From: Ficedula albicollis
Lineage: Eukaryota; Chordata; Aves; Passeriformes; Muscicapidae
Length of the DNA stretch: 64,000 bases
Direction: 5' to 3'
Assembly: GCF_000247815.1 (NCBI RefSeq)
Contig: NC_021680.1
Location: 1,897,055 to 1,961,054 of the forward strand
Below, piece after piece: positions 60,077-64,000 of the stretch (position 1 is its first letter; every line of letters starts with the position of its first letter). Position numbers and translations under genes: made by a program. A model generated the notes under the pieces. The model saw nothing but the letters and a program-made list of their open reading frames with translations. It searched no databases and was not told the origin of the DNA.

Positions 60077-61674
60077 TTCCTTGCCAGCGTGCCCAGCGTG
60101 TGCTGCTGCTGGGATCACCTCATGCTTTCCCATTTTCCTGGGACACTGAGGTGTCTTCTCTTGCCTATGGGCTCTAGGCCACTGGTTGAAAGCATTTCAC
60201 TGTAATTGGTGGCTAAAGAATGAAGTTGGAAAGGACAAAATCACCCCTTTTCCCAGGGCTGATGGGATGAGCCTTGGACACCTCCTTTCCTGAAACATCT
60301 CAGCCTGATAGTGTTGGGTCTGGAGAAGCCTGGTGTGGTGGGGAAGGGCTTAGCCAGCTTGGGATGGTGGGAATGTGGATGATTCCTTCCTGGGCAAATC
60401 CATCCCAGGTGGGATCACATCCCCTTTCCACAGACAGGAGTTTTGGGAAGGTAGCAGTCCTCTCCCTGGGCGGCTGCTGGTGGCAGTGGTGCCAGTAATA
60501 GAGCTGTTTTGGCACAGAGGGAGTGGAACCAGGGGTGTGCTGCCTGCTGCTGTATCGCTCCACTTTTAGTTATTGAGGACAACCGGGCTTTTGTTGTGGA
60601 GAATTGGGAAAGATGGATGGCAAGTTGGAAAGATATGGCCGTGCTGTCACTTGGAAGTGCTTTGTTTTCAGAGCTCGGCAGTGGGCCAGGCAGGAGAGTG
60701 CTCCGTGTCCCTGCCTCGATCCCATGAATCAAAAGGCAGGAGGAAGCTGAGTTTGGGGGGCTTTCCTGGGCATCAACCTGCCCTTTCCTTCCTCAGCTCC
60801 TCAGACACCAGCATCTGCTGCCACTTGTCCTGCCTCAGGGTGGCTCCTGGAGAAGGGGTGTGTAAGACCTGGACGTGGATGCAGGATTTAGTACTGCCCT
60901 TAAGGGTCCAACCACATCCTGTTGACAAGGTGATGCTGCCCCTTGGGGTCTTGCTGGGATATGTCCACAGGGAGTTTCCACCCTGCCTGAAGTGAAGCTC
61001 AGACTCAGGTGCCATCAGTGCCTCGAGCTGCCAATGCTCAGCCAAGTGCTCTGCAGCTCCCCGTGCCACCTGGGCTCATCCTGCTGCCCACAGGGTGCTT
61101 GGCAAGGGCACACCATGGACTGATCCAGGCCAGATCCCCAGGGCTTGCAAGGGATGCTCCATCCTCCTCAGGTTGTGCTTCCTCCCATGGCAACATTTTG
61201 GGACAAGGGCTGGCGATACCTCGTGACAGCTCCCCTTTCTGTACCCCATCTCCTGCTGATTGGTGATGGAAAAGAGAAGGAAAACAGGGACACGTCAACC
61301 CTGGCCAGCAGTGTGCCATGCCAGGGTGATCATGCCAAGGATCATGCCAAACCTTCTTCCAGGCAAAGCCCAGCCTGGTTGTCCCGCTTCAAGCCTCGTG
61401 TCCACCTTCTGGGCTCCTTGCACAAGTAGCATCTCTCTCCCAGGGGAGTTTTCATCCCAGCAAAGATGGTTGATGCCCTGTGAGCTCAGGGAGGAGGTGA
61501 TGAGGCCCAGGTCTTCAGGGAGAAAGGCTTTCACTCCTTCATCCCTCATTTCCAAGCAGCACTGAGGTGGGCTTCACCCTCCTGAGAGCGGCGTGTGTGG
61601 ATGCTCCCGTGGGGAAAACAGGTGAAACGAGGGGTGGGCTGGCGGGTTGGGGGTGTCACCCACCTCTTCTCTGC
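60077..61674 (+). other. CACNA1E: CACNA1E intron 1, distal part; no other gene seen
   Basis: Unique sequence leading to the U12 branch point at 61675. No exon recognised. Confidence 0.65.

Positions 61675-64000
<2,326 letters not shown>

Noticed and set aside
59436..60205. Long repeated-peptide frames across the 47-bp minisatellite
   Set aside because: Because 47 is not a multiple of three, each strand's frames cycle through the same peptides. They lie inside a CACNA1E intron and lack exon boundaries.

Overview
The window is vertebrate nuclear DNA, most likely from a bird and probably a passerine. Three things point this way: about fifteen fragments of the CR1 LINE with the avian-type 3' end; avian ERV-type long terminal repeats; and three short, spliced exons of a neuronal calcium-channel gene whose early introns are compact. 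Nothing prokaryotic is present. Most long open frames are shadows, either poly-proline/poly-glycine frames through G homopolymers or frames opened by GC-rich repeats.

The only gene I can name is CACNA1E (Cav2.3, R-type calcium channel alpha-1 subunit), on the + strand. It starts at 52467 and runs off the right edge. Coding exon 1 is 52467-52732, exon 2 is 61693-61798 and exon 3 is 62220-62359. Intron 1 has AT-AC termini with U12-type signals (ATATCCTTT donor, TCCTTAAC branch point); introns 2 and 3 begin with ordinary GT donors. A GC-rich 5' region (about 51050-52466) precedes the start codon. A second coding exon of a gene I do not recognise lies at 34174-34692 (+). Its reading frame is broken by a 101-bp tandem duplication, and removing one copy would reopen it.

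Layout: 1-9.9 kb is intergenic with LTRs and CR1. From 9.9 to 12 kb there is a near-perfect 1,057-bp tandem duplication, probably a duplicated haplotype. From 12 to 13.6 kb the DNA is CpG-rich. From 13.6 to 34 kb it is intergenic with CR1 pieces and small tandem repeats. The unknown exon follows at 34.2 kb, and 35-51 kb is intergenic, with an LTR-like AT-rich block at 35.6-36.3 kb and many CR1 pieces. CACNA1E fills 51-64 kb, with an 8 x 47-bp minisatellite and a second CpG-rich patch inside intron 1.

About 6.7 kb (roughly a tenth) is G homopolymer in fifteen runs of 15 to 1,266 bases, every one on the + strand. One run sits inside a solo LTR whose target-site duplication is intact on both sides. 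Another sits in an oppositely oriented copy of the same LTR and is still G on the + strand. This argues that the runs are sequencing, consensus or gap-fill artefacts and not biology. I see no convincing undescribed biological system. The observations most worth a second look are the U12 intron, the broken unknown exon, the G-run artefact pattern and the abundance of two-copy tandem duplications.
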